Shown here piece after piece: positions 8,246 through 17,255 of a stretch of DNA of 64,000 nucleotides (its first letter is position 1; every line of letters starts with the position of its first letter). The translations under genes and the position numbers were made by a program. The notes under the pieces are model-generated. The model made no database searches, was not told the origin of the DNA, and saw nothing but the letters and a program-made list of their open reading frames with translations. The DNA lies in NCBI RefSeq assembly GCF_001940225.2, contig NZ_CP135164.1, positions 1,302,001 to 1,366,000 on the forward strand, given 5' to 3'. The DNA comes from Roseburia sp. 499 (GTDB taxonomy: Bacteria > Bacillota > Clostridia > Lachnospirales > Lachnospiraceae).

Positions 8246-9187
8246 ATGAAAACAAGAATCACAGAACTGTTACAAATAGAATATCCAATTATCCAGGGTG
8301 GCATGGCATGGGTAGCAGAGCATAATCTTGCGGCTGCAGTGTCACAGGCAGGAGGTCTTGGAATTATTGGTGCAGCCAATGCACCGGCAGAATGGGTGCG
8401 TGGAGAAATACGCAAGGCAAGAGAACTCACAGATAAGCCGATTGGTGTTAATGTAATGTTGTTGAGTCCATATGCAGATGAAGTGGCACAGGTATTAGTA
8501 GAGGAAAAAATTCCAGTAATTACTACAGGTGCGGGAAATCCGGGAAAGTATATGGAAATGTGGAAAAGTAATGGAAGTAAAGTGATTCCCGTAGTAGCAA
8601 GTGTAGCATTGGCAAGAATGATGGAAAAAGGTGGCGCAGATGCAGTCATTGCAGAAGGAACAGAATCTGGTGGACATATCGGAGCCTCCACAACCATGAC
8701 ACTGGTTCCACAGGTAGTAGATGCTGTGAATGTTCCGGTGATTGCAGCCGGAGGTATTGGAGATGGAAGAGGAATGGCAGCAGCACTTATGTTAGGAGCT
8801 GAGGCAGTTCAGATGGGAACCAGATTTGTAGTAGCAAAGGAATCCATCTGCCATCAGAATTATAAGGATAGAATCATTAAGGCAAAAGATATTGATTCTG
8901 CTGTTACCGGAAGAACTCATGGACATCCGGTTCGTCAGCTGAGAAATCAGATGACAAAGGAATACCTGAAGAAAGAGCAAGAAGGAGTTCCATTTGAAGA
9001 GTTAGAACTTTTGACAGTAGGAGCTCTGAAAAATGCTGTTGTAGATGGTGATGTGAAGAACGGAACCGTTATGGCAGGACAGATTGCAGGAATGGTTAAG
9101 AAAGAGCAAACCTGTAAGGAAATGATAGAAGAAATTATGGCAGAGACAAAAGGTTTGTTACAGAAAGCAGGAACATTGTATGAGTAA
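8246..9187 (+). CDS. fabK: Enoyl-ACP reductase II (FMN-dependent)
   Basis: 313 aa TIM-barrel flavoprotein that reduces trans-2-enoyl-ACP in the last step of each elongation cycle. Landmarks are PIIQGGMAWVAEHNLAAAV near the N-terminus, the glycine-rich TESGGHIGA loop, and phosphate-binding AAGGIGDGRGMAAAL followed by GAEAVQMGTRF. No FabI-type reductase is seen in the window, so this is probably the main enoyl reductase; FabK enzymes are known to be insensitive to triclosan. It overlaps fabD by 8 bases. A second, more divergent relative closes the operon at 16077. Confidence 0.93.
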   Translation: MKTRITELLQIEYPIIQGGMAWVAEHNLAAAVSQAGGLGIIGAANAPAEWVRGEIRKARELTDKPIGVNVMLLSPYADEVAQVLVEEKIPVITTGAGNPGKYMEMWKSNGSKVIPVVASVALARMMEKGGADAVIAEGTESGGHIGASTTMTLVPQVVDAVNVPVIAAGGIGDGRGMAAALMLGAEAVQMGTRFVVAKESICHQNYKDRIIKAKDIDSAVTGRTHGHPVRQLRNQMTKEYLKKEQEGVPFEELELLTVGALKNAVVDGDVKNGTVMAGQIAGMVKKEQTCKEMIEEIMAETKGLLQKAGTLYE

Positions 9188-10100
9188 AGTAGCATTTGTT
9201 TTCCCGGGACAGGGAGCACAGTATACCGGAATGGGAAAGGATTTCTATGAGAATTTTGACCGGGCAAAGGAAGTATTTGCCGTAGCCAACGAGGTGTCCG
9301 GTATGTCTATGGAAGAACTGATTTTTCAAGAAAATGAAAATCTTCATATTACAAAATATACCCAGATAGCAATGCTGACGGTGGAAATTGCAATTTTAAA
9401 AGTATTGCAGGAAAAGGGAATCCATTCAGAAGTAAATGCAGGCCTTAGCCTTGGAGAATATGGTGCTTTGGTAGCGTCTGGAGTATTATCTGTGCATGAT
9501 GCATTGGAGGTAGTAGTAAAACGTGGTGCATATATGCAGGAAGCAGTTCCTACAGGTGGAGCTATGACAGCAGTTATGGGACTCTCTAATGATGTGATTG
9601 AAAAGGTCTGTGGTGAAACAGAAGGAATCGTATCAGTTGCAAATTATAACTGTCCGGGACAGACAGTAATTACGGGAGAAGAGGATGCAGTAAACAGAGC
9701 TGCGGAAAGCTTAAAAGAGGCTGGTGCAAAACGGTGCATTCCATTAAAAGTAAGTGGACCGTTTCATTCTAAGATGTTAGAGGAAGCGGGAAAGAAACTT
9801 GCACAAGAATTGGAAAAAGTAGAAATACAGGAAATTGATATTCCGTACATTACGAATGTGACAGCAGATTATGTAACAGATAAGAATCAAGTAAAGAGTT
9901 TATTGGAGAGACAGATTTCCTCTTCTGTATGTTGGCAGCAGAGTGTAGAGCGTATGGTGCAGGATGGTGTAGATACTTTTATTGAAATCGGACCAAAGAA
10001 GACTTTAACCGGATTTTTGAAAAAGATAGCACCGGAAGCAAAAGGATATAATGTAGAAACCATAGCAGATTTGGAAAAATTATTAGAGGTATTGGCATGA
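9180..10100 (+). CDS. fabD: Malonyl-CoA:ACP transacylase
   Basis: 306 aa enzyme moving malonyl groups from CoA to ACP. It has the N-terminal oxyanion loop [13 protein letters not shown], the nucleophile Ser90 in [11 protein letters not shown] (Leu replaces the His of the common GHSLG form, a frequent Firmicutes variant), and the partner His in SGPFHSKML. Length is normal. It starts inside fabK (8-base overlap) and ends with TGA sharing ATGA with fabG, which indicates tight translational coupling. Confidence 0.95.
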   Translation: MSKVAFVFPGQGAQYTGMGKDFYENFDRAKEVFAVANEVSGMSMEELIFQENENLHITKYTQIAMLTVEIAILKVLQEKGIHSEVNAGLSLGEYGALVASGVLSVHDALEVVVKRGAYMQEAVPTGGAMTAVMGLSNDVIEKVCGETEGIVSVANYNCPGQTVITGEEDAVNRAAESLKEAGAKRCIPLKVSGPFHSKMLEEAGKKLAQELEKVEIQEIDIPYITNVTADYVTDKNQVKSLLERQISSSVCWQQSVERMVQDGVDTFIEIGPKKTLTGFLKKIAPEAKGYNVETIADLEKLLEVLA

Positions 10101-10840
10101 GTTTAAAAGGAAAAATAGCGTTGGTGACAGGAGCATCCCGCGGAATTGGGAAAGAGATTGCAAAGACACTGGCAGAAGAAGGAGCTTTTGTGGTTGTAAA
10201 TTACAACGGTTCAAAAGAGGCGGCAGACCAGGTAGTGGCAGAAATTGCAAAAGAGGGTGGAACAGCAGAAAGTTATGGCTGTAATGTCTCAGATTATTCA
10301 GCAGTGGAAGCAATGATAAAAGAAATCATCGAAAAGCATGGCAGACTTGATATTTTAGTAAACAATGCCGGAATCACCAGAGATAATCTGATTATGAAGA
10401 TGAAAGAAGAAGATTTTGATAATGTTATTGCTATTAATTTAAAGGGAACTTTTAATACATCAAAGCATGTTGCAAGACAGATGCTAAAGCAAAAGTCTGG
10501 TTGTATTATCAATATTTCTTCCATTTCCGGGGTGATGGGGAATGCTGGTCAGGCAAACTATGCCGCTTCTAAAGCAGGAGTTATTGGACTTACAAAGTCA
10601 CTGGCGAGAGAATTGGCAACCAGAGAAATTCGTGTAAATGCCGTTGCACCTGGATTTATTGAAACAGATATGACAGGACAGCTTTCTGAAAGTGTAATTG
10701 AGGCAGGAAAGGCACAGATTCCTTTTGGAAGATTTGGAAATCCAAAGGAAGTTGCCAATGCAGTAAAATTTTTAGCATCGGATGATGCATCCTATATTAC
10801 CGGACAGGTATTGCATGTAGACGGCGGCATGGGGATGTAA
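10097..10840 (+). CDS. fabG: 3-oxoacyl-ACP reductase
   Basis: 247 aa short-chain dehydrogenase that reduces 3-ketoacyl-ACP with NADPH. It has the Rossmann motif TGASRGIG at 11-18, NNAG at 89-92, and the catalytic Ser142, Tyr155 and Lys159 (NYAASKAG). The end [13 protein letters not shown] is typical of FabG. It overlaps fabD by 4 bases and lies 29 bases before fabF, in the streptococcal order fabK-fabD-fabG-fabF. Confidence 0.95.
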   Translation: MSLKGKIALVTGASRGIGKEIAKTLAEEGAFVVVNYNGSKEAADQVVAEIAKEGGTAESYGCNVSDYSAVEAMIKEIIEKHGRLDILVNNAGITRDNLIMKMKEEDFDNVIAINLKGTFNTSKHVARQMLKQKSGCIINISSISGVMGNAGQANYAASKAGVIGLTKSLARELATREIRVNAVAPGFIETDMTGQLSESVIEAGKAQIPFGRFGNPKEVANAVKFLASDDASYITGQVLHVDGGMGM

Positions 10841-10869
10841 GGCAAAACAGAAAGAACAGGAGAGATTTC

Positions 10870-12105
10870 ATGAAGAGAGTTGTAATTACCGGAATGGGAG
10901 CAATTACCCCAATCGGATTAAATGTAGAAGAATTCTGGGATGGAATCCATCAGGGAAAAATCGGTTTCAGTGAGATTACCCAGTTTGATACCACAGATTA
11001 TAAAGTGAAAATTGCAGGAAATGTGAAAGGGTTTGATGGAAAGAATTACATGGACCCTAAGTCTGCGAGACGTATGGAGTTGTTTTGCCAGTATGCAGTA
11101 GCAGCAACGAAAGAAGCATTGGAACAGTCTGGTATTGATATGGAAAAGGAAGATCCTTATCGGATAGGATGCGCTATTGGTTCTGGAACAGGAAGTCTTA
11201 AGGCAATGGAAAGAGAACACAAAAAGCTTTTGGAAAAAGGACCAAGCAGAGTGAATCCGTTACTGGTGCCATTGATGATTACAAACATGGCAGCAGGAAA
11301 TGTAGCAATCCAGTTTGGATTAAAAGGAAAAAGTCTGAATGTGGTAACGGCTTGTGCAACAGGAACCAATTCTATTGGAGAAGCATATCGCTCTATTCAG
11401 TGTGGAGAAGCTGATGTTATGGTAGCGGGTGGAACCGAAAGCTGTGTTACACCAATCGGAGTAAGTGGATTTACTGCATTAACAGCGTTATCTACCTGTA
11501 ATGATGTGAATCGTTGTTCCATTCCTTTTGACAAAGACAGAAGCGGATTTGTCATGGGAGAAGGAGCAGGTGTCGTAGTTCTGGAAGATTTAGAACATGC
11601 AAAAAAGCGTGGAGCTAAGATTCTGGCAGAAATTGTTGGATATGGATGTACCAATGATGCTTATCATATTACATCTCCGGCAGAAGATGGTATGGGAGCA
11701 GCTAATGCAATGAAAAATGCAGTAGCAGAAGCAGGTATTGCACCAGAAGAGGTAGAGTATATTAATGCTCATGGAACTGCAACTCATCATAATGATTTGT
11801 TTGAAACCAGAGCAATTAAAATTGCTTTTGGAGAACATGCCTACGATATGAAGGTGAATTCTACTAAGTCCATGATTGGTCATTTGTTAGGCGCAGCAGG
11901 AGCAGTTGAAGTTATTGCTTGTGTATTGCAGATGAATCATGATTATATTCACCAGACAGTAGGATTGGAACATCCGGATGAAGAACTTGATTTGGATTAT
12001 GTTCAGGGAAAAGGAATAGAGAAAAAGTTTAAATATGCTTTAACAAATTCATTAGGCTTTGGCGGACACAATGCCAGCCTGCTTTTGAAGAAATATGAGG
12101 AGTAA
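10870..12105 (+). CDS. fabF: 3-oxoacyl-ACP synthase II
   Basis: 411 aa condensing enzyme elongating acyl-ACP. The Cys-His-His triad is complete: Cys162 in VTACATGTNS, His301 in NAHGTATHHND, and His338 in KSMIGHLLGAAG. The His301 loop reads THHND rather than the commoner TPLND or TPYND. The C-terminal NSLGFGGHN is canonical. An RBS (AGGAGAG) precedes the ATG. Since no fabH is present here, initiation must rely on a gene elsewhere. Confidence 0.95.
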   Translation: MKRVVITGMGAITPIGLNVEEFWDGIHQGKIGFSEITQFDTTDYKVKIAGNVKGFDGKNYMDPKSARRMELFCQYAVAATKEALEQSGIDMEKEDPYRIGCAIGSGTGSLKAMEREHKKLLEKGPSRVNPLLVPLMITNMAAGNVAIQFGLKGKSLNVVTACATGTNSIGEAYRSIQCGEADVMVAGGTESCVTPIGVSGFTALTALSTCNDVNRCSIPFDKDRSGFVMGEGAGVVVLEDLEHAKKRGAKILAEIVGYGCTNDAYHITSPAEDGMGAANAMKNAVAEAGIAPEEVEYINAHGTATHHNDLFETRAIKIAFGEHAYDMKVNSTKSMIGHLLGAAGAVEVIACVLQMNHDYIHQTVGLEHPDEELDLDYVQGKGIEKKFKYALTNSLGFGGHNASLLLKKYEE

Positions 12106-12109
12106 GACC

Positions 12110-12553
12110 ATGGAATTTGAACAGCTTATCACATTAATTACAGCCGTATCGGATTCTGAACTCACCCGTTTTTCTTATGAAGAAAACGGAACAGTAATTC
12201 AGATGCGAAAAGAAAAGGAAGAAAAACTGGTAACAGTAAATGGAGTAGCTCAAGATGTTCCTACATTAGTAGAGCAGGGAGCAACTCAGACGGTAGGGAA
12301 AGAAACGGAAAGCGTTTCGGGAAATGTTGTCACATCACCGTTAGTTGGAACCTTTTATGCGTCTTCTTCTCCGGAGGCAGAACCTTTTGTAAAAGTAGGA
12401 GATTCTGTGAAAAAGGGTCAGGTACTGGGAATTGTAGAAGCAATGAAGTTAATGAATGAAATTGAAAGCGATTATGATGGCATTGTAAAGCAGATTCTAG
12501 TATCAAATGAAGATGTGATTGAGTATGGACAGCCAATGTTTGTCATCGGTTAG
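12110..12553 (+). CDS. accB: Biotin carboxyl carrier protein of acetyl-CoA carboxylase
   Basis: 147 aa carrier of carboxybiotin. The biotinyl domain fills the last 75 residues, with Lys113 in the EAMKLMNE motif. The N-terminal helical part and Val/Gln/Thr-rich linker are normal. ATG 12110 is chosen over 12095 because GAGGAG at 12097-12102 is well placed for it; that RBS overlaps the end of fabF, whose stop is at 12103-12105. Confidence 0.93.
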   Translation: MEFEQLITLITAVSDSELTRFSYEENGTVIQMRKEKEEKLVTVNGVAQDVPTLVEQGATQTVGKETESVSGNVVTSPLVGTFYASSSPEAEPFVKVGDSVKKGQVLGIVEAMKLMNEIESDYDGIVKQILVSNEDVIEYGQPMFVIG

Positions 12554-12564
12554 GAGGAGCGCAT

Positions 12565-12993
12565 ATGTCATTAATGGGAACAAAGGAAATTATGGAAATT
12601 ATTCCTCATCGTCAGCCATTTTTATTGATTGATACTATTGAGGAATTAGAACCGGGGAAAAGAGCTGTTGCTAAAAAATGTGTTAGTTATAATGAGCCAT
12701 TTTTTGGCGGACATTTTCCGGGAGAACCGGTTATGCCGGGAGTATTGATTATAGAAGCACTGGCACAGGCTGGTGCAGTAGCTATTTTAAGTGAGCCGGA
12801 ATTTAAAGGGAAGACGGCATATTTCGGAGCAATCAACAGTGCAAAGTTTAAACAGAAGGTAGTGCCGGGGGATGTGTTGATGCTGGAACTTGAGGTTATC
12901 AAGGTGAAGGGGCCGGTTGGCGTTGGAAAAGCAACGGCAACCGTAGACGGAAAAGTAGTAACACAGGCAGAACTTACCTTTGCTATTGGGTAA
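12565..12993 (+). CDS. fabZ: 3-hydroxyacyl-ACP dehydratase
   Basis: 142 aa hot-dog-fold enzyme that dehydrates 3-hydroxyacyl-ACP. Catalytic His50 (GGHFPGEPVMPG) and Glu64 (LIIEALAQAG) are present, and the N-terminal IIPHRQPFLLID is diagnostic. It sits between accB and accC, as in streptococcal fab operons, with RBS TAGGAGG 12 bases before the start. Confidence 0.95.
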   Translation: MSLMGTKEIMEIIPHRQPFLLIDTIEELEPGKRAVAKKCVSYNEPFFGGHFPGEPVMPGVLIIEALAQAGAVAILSEPEFKGKTAYFGAINSAKFKQKVVPGDVLMLELEVIKVKGPVGVGKATATVDGKVVTQAELTFAIG

Positions 12994-13021
12994 AATGTAA
13001 AAGTTAAAGGAGCATTTAAAT

Positions 13022-14362
13022 ATGTTTCAAAAAATATTAATTGCAAATCGAGGAGAGATTGCAGTAAGGATTATACGCGCGTGTCGCGAAATGGGAATCC
13101 TTTCTGTAGCAGTTTATTCAGAGGCAGATAGGGATGCGTTACACACCCAACTTGCAGATGAAGCAGTATGTATCGGAAAAGCACCGTCTTCTGACAGCTA
13201 TCTGAATATGGAGAGAATTTTGAGTGCAGCGATTGCGACAAAAGCTCAAGCAATTCATCCGGGATTTGGTTTTTTATCAGAAAATGAGCATTTTGCAGAT
13301 ATGTGTGTGAACTGTGGTATCGCATTTATTGGACCTTCAGGTGACTTGATTGGAAAAATGGGTAACAAGTCTCAGGCGAGAACTACCATGATGGAAGCAG
13401 GAGTACCGGTAGTTCCGGGAACAAAGGAACCGGTGTATACCGCGGAAGAAGGAACTAAAATTGCAGCGGAAATTGGGTATCCGGTAATGATTAAGGCATC
13501 CTCCGGTGGTGGTGGAAAAGGAATGCGTATTGCCATCGAACCGGAAACATTTGAAACAAACTTTAATCTGGCTCAACAGGAGTCTATCAATTCCTTTGCA
13601 GATAATACTATGTATATTGAAAAATATATTGAAGAGCCAAAACACATTGAATTCCAAGTTTTAGCAGATAAATTTGGAAATGTCATTCAGTTGGGAGAAC
13701 GAGATTGCTCCATACAGAGACGACATCAGAAGATGATAGAAGAATCTCCTTGTGCTGTTATGGATGAAGAGTTGCGTAAACGAATGGGAGACACTGCCGT
13801 ATTGGCAGCGAAGGCAGCAAAATATGAGAGTGCAGGAACGATAGAATTTCTCCTGGATAAAAATAAAAATTTCTATTTTATGGAAATGAATACCAGAATT
13901 CAGGTGGAACATCCTGTTACTGAAATGGTTACTGGAATTGATTTGATAAAAGAACAGATTCGAATTGCTGCGGGAGAACCGTTGCGTATGAGGCAAGAAG
14001 ATGTTGTATTGCGTGGGCATGCTATAGAGTGTCGTATCAATGCAGAAAATCCGGAGAAGAACTTTATGCCTTGTCCGGGAACGATTGAGGAATTGCATTT
14101 TCCGGGTGGAAATGGGGTTCGAATTGAGTCAGCGCTTTACAATGGATATACTATTCCGGCATACTATGATTCTATGGTGGCGAAAGTGATTGTTCACGGG
14201 GAAAACAGGCAGGATGCAATACGAAAGATGCAGAGTGCTTTAGGTGAAGTTGTAGTAGAAGGTATTGTTACAAATTTAGATTTTGAGTATGACATTTTAA
14301 GTCATCCGGTGTTTGTGTCTGGAAAGACCAACACACATTTTATCCCGGATTATTTTGAATGA
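13022..14362 (+). CDS. accC: Biotin carboxylase subunit of acetyl-CoA carboxylase
   Basis: 446 aa ATP-grasp enzyme that carboxylates biotin on AccB. It has the N-terminal KILIANRGEIAVRIIRACRE, the glycine-rich ATP loop SSGGGGKGMRI, the catalytic region ERDCSIQRRHQKMIEESP and MNTRIQVEHPVTEMVTGIDL. Length is standard. RBS AAAGGAG precedes ATG 13022. Confidence 0.96.
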   Translation: MFQKILIANRGEIAVRIIRACREMGILSVAVYSEADRDALHTQLADEAVCIGKAPSSDSYLNMERILSAAIATKAQAIHPGFGFLSENEHFADMCVNCGIAFIGPSGDLIGKMGNKSQARTTMMEAGVPVVPGTKEPVYTAEEGTKIAAEIGYPVMIKASSGGGGKGMRIAIEPETFETNFNLAQQESINSFADNTMYIEKYIEEPKHIEFQVLADKFGNVIQLGERDCSIQRRHQKMIEESPCAVMDEELRKRMGDTAVLAAKAAKYESAGTIEFLLDKNKNFYFMEMNTRIQVEHPVTEMVTGIDLIKEQIRIAAGEPLRMRQEDVVLRGHAIECRINAENPEKNFMPCPGTIEELHFPGGNGVRIESALYNGYTIPAYYDSMVAKVIVHGENRQDAIRKMQSALGEVVVEGIVTNLDFEYDILSHPVFVSGKTNTHFIPDYFE

Positions 14363-14384
14363 TTTGGCAGAAAGGTGAGGAAAC

Positions 14385-16061
14385 ATGCTGAAATTTAAGA
14401 AAACCAACTATATTGCAGTACAGGGGAATGAACCTCAGGTACCGGAAGGACTATGGATAAAATGTGATGCGTGCGGGGAAATGCTTTATAAGGAAGATGT
14501 AAAGTCAAACCGCTATATTTGTTATAAGTGCGGAAAATATTTCCGTCTTACAACGAAAAAACGTCTTCAGATGGTGGCAGACAAAGGAAGTTATGAAAAA
14601 TGGGAGGAAGGCTTGGAAAATGGGAATCCGTTAGATTATCCGGATTATCAAGAAAAAATAACAAGTCTGAAGGAAAGGTTAAAAATAGATGAAGCAGTTA
14701 CTTGTGGAAAATGTACGATTCATGGGGAAGAAGCAGTAGTATGCGTTTGTGATGGAAGATTTCTAATGGGAAGCATGGGTTATGTGGTCGGAGAGAAAAT
14801 CACAAGAGCAGTAGAACGTGCAACTAGCGAGCAACTGCCGGTTATTATATTTACCTGTTCCGGTGGGGCAAGAATGCAAGAAGGAATGGTATCGTTGATG
14901 CAGATGGCAAAAACTTCAGCGGCATTCAAACGCCATTCAGAAGCAGGGCTTTTGTATATTTCTGTTTTAACAGATCCAACTACTGGAGGAGTAACTGCAA
15001 GCTTTGCTATGTTGGGAGATATTATTCTGGCAGAGCCGGGAGCATTGGTTGGTTTTGCAGGACCGAGAGTGATTGAACAGACCATTCGTCAAAAATTACC
15101 GGAAGGATTCCAGCGAGCAGAATTTTTGCTGGAACATGGGTTGATTGATGGTATTGTGGAAAGAGAAGAACTGAAAGACACTCTGGCAAGATTGATTGTA
15201 ATGCATCGTCCGGTAGAAAAAAAGGAAGCATTGATTCCGAATAAGCGAAAAGAAGTGGAGAAGGAAGAAATTCAGGAAAATGTAACTGCTTGGGATAGAG
15301 TGCTTCGTGCAAGAGCAGCTGATAGACCAGTTGCAATGGATTATATTCAGGAAATTTTTACAGACTTTATGGAATTTCATGGGGACCGTCATTGTGGGGA
15401 TGATGGTGCTGTAGTGGGCGGAATTGCTTATCTGGATGGTTGTCCGGTTACTGTAATTGGACAGCAGAAGGGAAAGAATACTAAGGAGAATCTGGTGCGT
15501 AATTTCGGTATGATGTCACCGGAAGGATATCGTAAGGCATTGCGTCTTATGAAACAGGCAGAAAAGTTCAATCGCCCAATTATTTGTTTTGTGGATACAC
15601 CGGGAGCTTTTTGCGGTATGGAGGCAGAAGAGCGCGGACAGGGTGAGGCAATTGCCAGAAACCTGTTTGAAATGTCAGATTTGACCGTGCCTGTTTTAAG
15701 TATTGTTATAGGTGAAGGTGGAAGTGGTGGAGCTCTTGCACTGGCGGTTGGAAATGAAGTATGGATGATGGAAAATGCGACCTATACGATTCTGTCACCG
15801 GAAGGATTTGCTTCTATTTTGTGGAAGGATGCTTCGAAAGCACCAAAAGCGGCTGAAGTTATGCGAGTGACTGCAAAGGATTTAAAGGAGCTGGGAATTA
15901 TTGAAAAAATTATTTCAGAGCCGGAACCGGCAAATCCAAAGAATGTAGAACAGATTGCAGGAGAAATGCAGGAGGAAATTCGTAGATTCCTTCACAAATA
16001 TCTGGATATGGGGAAAGAGGAGCTTGCAAATCAACGTTATGAAAGATTCCGTAAAATGTAG
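14385..16061 (+). CDS. accDA: Fused acetyl-CoA carboxylase carboxyltransferase beta-alpha (AccD-AccA)
   Basis: 558 aa single chain combining both carboxyltransferase subunits, which move the carboxyl group from biotin to acetyl-CoA. Residues about 1-285 are AccD: a zinc ribbon with Cys27, 30, 46 and 49, then [18 protein letters not shown] and [11 protein letters not shown] Lys/Glu-rich linker (about 280-300) leads to Acc[63 protein letters not shown] and [22 protein letters not shown]. No internal stop or frameshift is seen. Most bacteria carry these as separate genes; fused forms are known in Clostridia. Confidence 0.93.
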   Translation: MLKFKKTNYIAVQGNEPQVPEGLWIKCDACGEMLYKEDVKSNRYICYKCGKYFRLTTKKRLQMVADKGSYEKWEEGLENGNPLDYPDYQEKITSLKERLKIDEAVTCGKCTIHGEEAVVCVCDGRFLMGSMGYVVGEKITRAVERATSEQLPVIIFTCSGGARMQEGMVSLMQMAKTSAAFKRHSEAGLLYISVLTDPTTGGVTASFAMLGDIILAEPGALVGFAGPRVIEQTIRQKLPEGFQRAEFLLEHGLIDGIVEREELKDTLARLIVMHRPVEKKEALIPNKRKEVEKEEIQENVTAWDRVLRARAADRPVAMDYIQEIFTDFMEFHGDRHCGDDGAVVGGIAYLDGCPVTVIGQQKGKNTKENLVRNFGMMSPEGYRKALRLMKQAEKFNRPIICFVDTPGAFCGMEAEERGQGEAIARNLFEMSDLTVPVLSIVIGEGGSGGALALAVGNEVWMMENATYTILSPEGFASILWKDASKAPKAAEVMRVTAKDLKELGIIEKIISEPEPANPKNVEQIAGEMQEEIRRFLHKYLDMGKEELANQRYERFRKM

Positions 16062-16076
16062 GAGAGAAGGAAAAAA

Positions 16077-17138
16077 ATGAGTAAGTTGGTAATCAGAGAT
16101 TTAGCGGCAAAAATCCCTGTAATACAGGGTGGAATGGGTGTAGGAGTGAGTTTGTCGAAACTAGCGGGAAATGTGGCAAAATGCGGAGGAATTGGTATTA
16201 TTTCCACAGCCCAGATTGGTTATCAGGAAGAGGGATTTGATGAGCATCCCATAGAGACAAATATGAAAGCAATAGAAAAACATATAAAGAAGGCAAAAGA
16301 AATTGCCAAGGGTGGTATCGTGGGCGTGAATATTATGGTAGCAACCAAGCGGTATGAAGAGTATGTGAAAGCAGCAGTGAAAGCAGGAGTAGACTTAATT
16401 ATTTCCGGAGCAGGGCTTCCAACACGACTACCGGAATTTGTTGCAAAATCCAAAACAAAAATTGCTCCTATTGTATCCTCTATAAAATCAGCAAAGGTCA
16501 TATGTAAGTTATGGGACCGTAAGTATCAACGCTGTCCGGATATGGTTGTTGTTGAGGGACCGAAAGCAGGTGGACACTTAGGATTTTCTTATGAAGAGTT
16601 AAAAGAGATTACTTCGGAAAAATATGCGGAAGAAATCAAAGGAATCATTCAAGTAGTAAAGGAATATGGCGAAAAATATAATTACCATATTCCGGTAGTA
16701 GCTGCAGGTGGCATTTACGATGTGGAAGATATGAAGCGTACGATGGAACTTGGAGTAGATGGTGTACAAGTGGCAACACGATTTGTCACTACTTATGAGT
16801 GCGATGCAAGTGAAGCATACAAACAGGCTTATATTGATGCTCAAAAAGAAGATATAGAGATTGTAAAAAGTCCGGTAGGAATGCCGGGAAGAGCCATTCG
16901 TAATGAATTTATTGAAAAAACAGAACATGAGCCGGCAAAAATCACAAAATGCCATCAGTGTTTAGAACATTGTAAACAGAAGGATATTCCTTACTGTATC
17001 ACAGATGCATTGATTAATGCAGTGAAAGGAAAAGTGTCGGAAGGACTAATTTTTTGTGGTGAGAATGCATGGAGAGCCAAGAAACTGGAACATGTTTCAG
17101 ATATTATGGAAGAATTTGGCAGTTACATGATGGTATAG
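16077..17138 (+). CDS. FabK/nitronate monooxygenase-family flavoprotein with C-terminal Cys cluster
   Basis: 353 aa FMN-binding TIM-barrel protein related to FabK and 2-nitropropane dioxygenase: PVIQGGMGVGVSLSKLAGNV, VGVNIMVA, VVVEGPKAGGHLGF, VVAAGGIYDVEDMKR and VDGVQVATRFVTT. The C-terminal part holds four cysteines as C-x2-C-x3-C-x7-C (within CHQCLEHCKQKDIPYC), absent from FabK proper, which might bind a metal or cluster. It ends the fab operon, 15 bases after accDA, so a role in fatty-acid metabolism (second enoyl reductase or a detoxifying oxygenase) is inferred. The exact substrate cannot be read from the sequence. Confidence 0.8.
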   Translation: MSKLVIRDLAAKIPVIQGGMGVGVSLSKLAGNVAKCGGIGIISTAQIGYQEEGFDEHPIETNMKAIEKHIKKAKEIAKGGIVGVNIMVATKRYEEYVKAAVKAGVDLIISGAGLPTRLPEFVAKSKTKIAPIVSSIKSAKVICKLWDRKYQRCPDMVVVEGPKAGGHLGFSYEELKEITSEKYAEEIKGIIQVVKEYGEKYNYHIPVVAAGGIYDVEDMKRTMELGVDGVQVATRFVTTYECDASEAYKQAYIDAQKEDIEIVKSPVGMPGRAIRNEFIEKTEHEPAKITKCHQCLEHCKQKDIPYCITDALINAVKGKVSEGLIFCGENAWRAKKLEHVSDIMEEFGSYMMV

Positions 17139-17140
17139 GG

Positions 17141-17172
17141 AAAACGGGAAGAAAAGAATCTTCCTGTTTTTT
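17141..17172 (+). terminator. Terminator of the fatty-acid operon
   Basis: Stem AACGGGAAGA / TCTTCCTGTT (one G-U pair) with a 6-base loop, flanked by A and T runs. It begins 3 bases after the last stop codon. Confidence 0.85.
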
Positions 17173-17216
17173 CTTGTATATTTACTAGATTGGGACTTTT
17201 TTTCTGGCAAGGAAAT

Positions 17217-17225
17217 TGATATAAT
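17217..17225 (+). promoter_or_regulatory. Extended -10 promoter for the GH13-traX-DUF5662 unit
   Basis: TGATATAAT is a perfect TATAAT preceded by TGA, 31 bases before the GH13 start. No good -35 hexamer lies at the usual distance. Confidence 0.6.
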
Positions 17226-17255
17226 AAAAGGAAGAGCAAAAAACAGGAGGCATGT

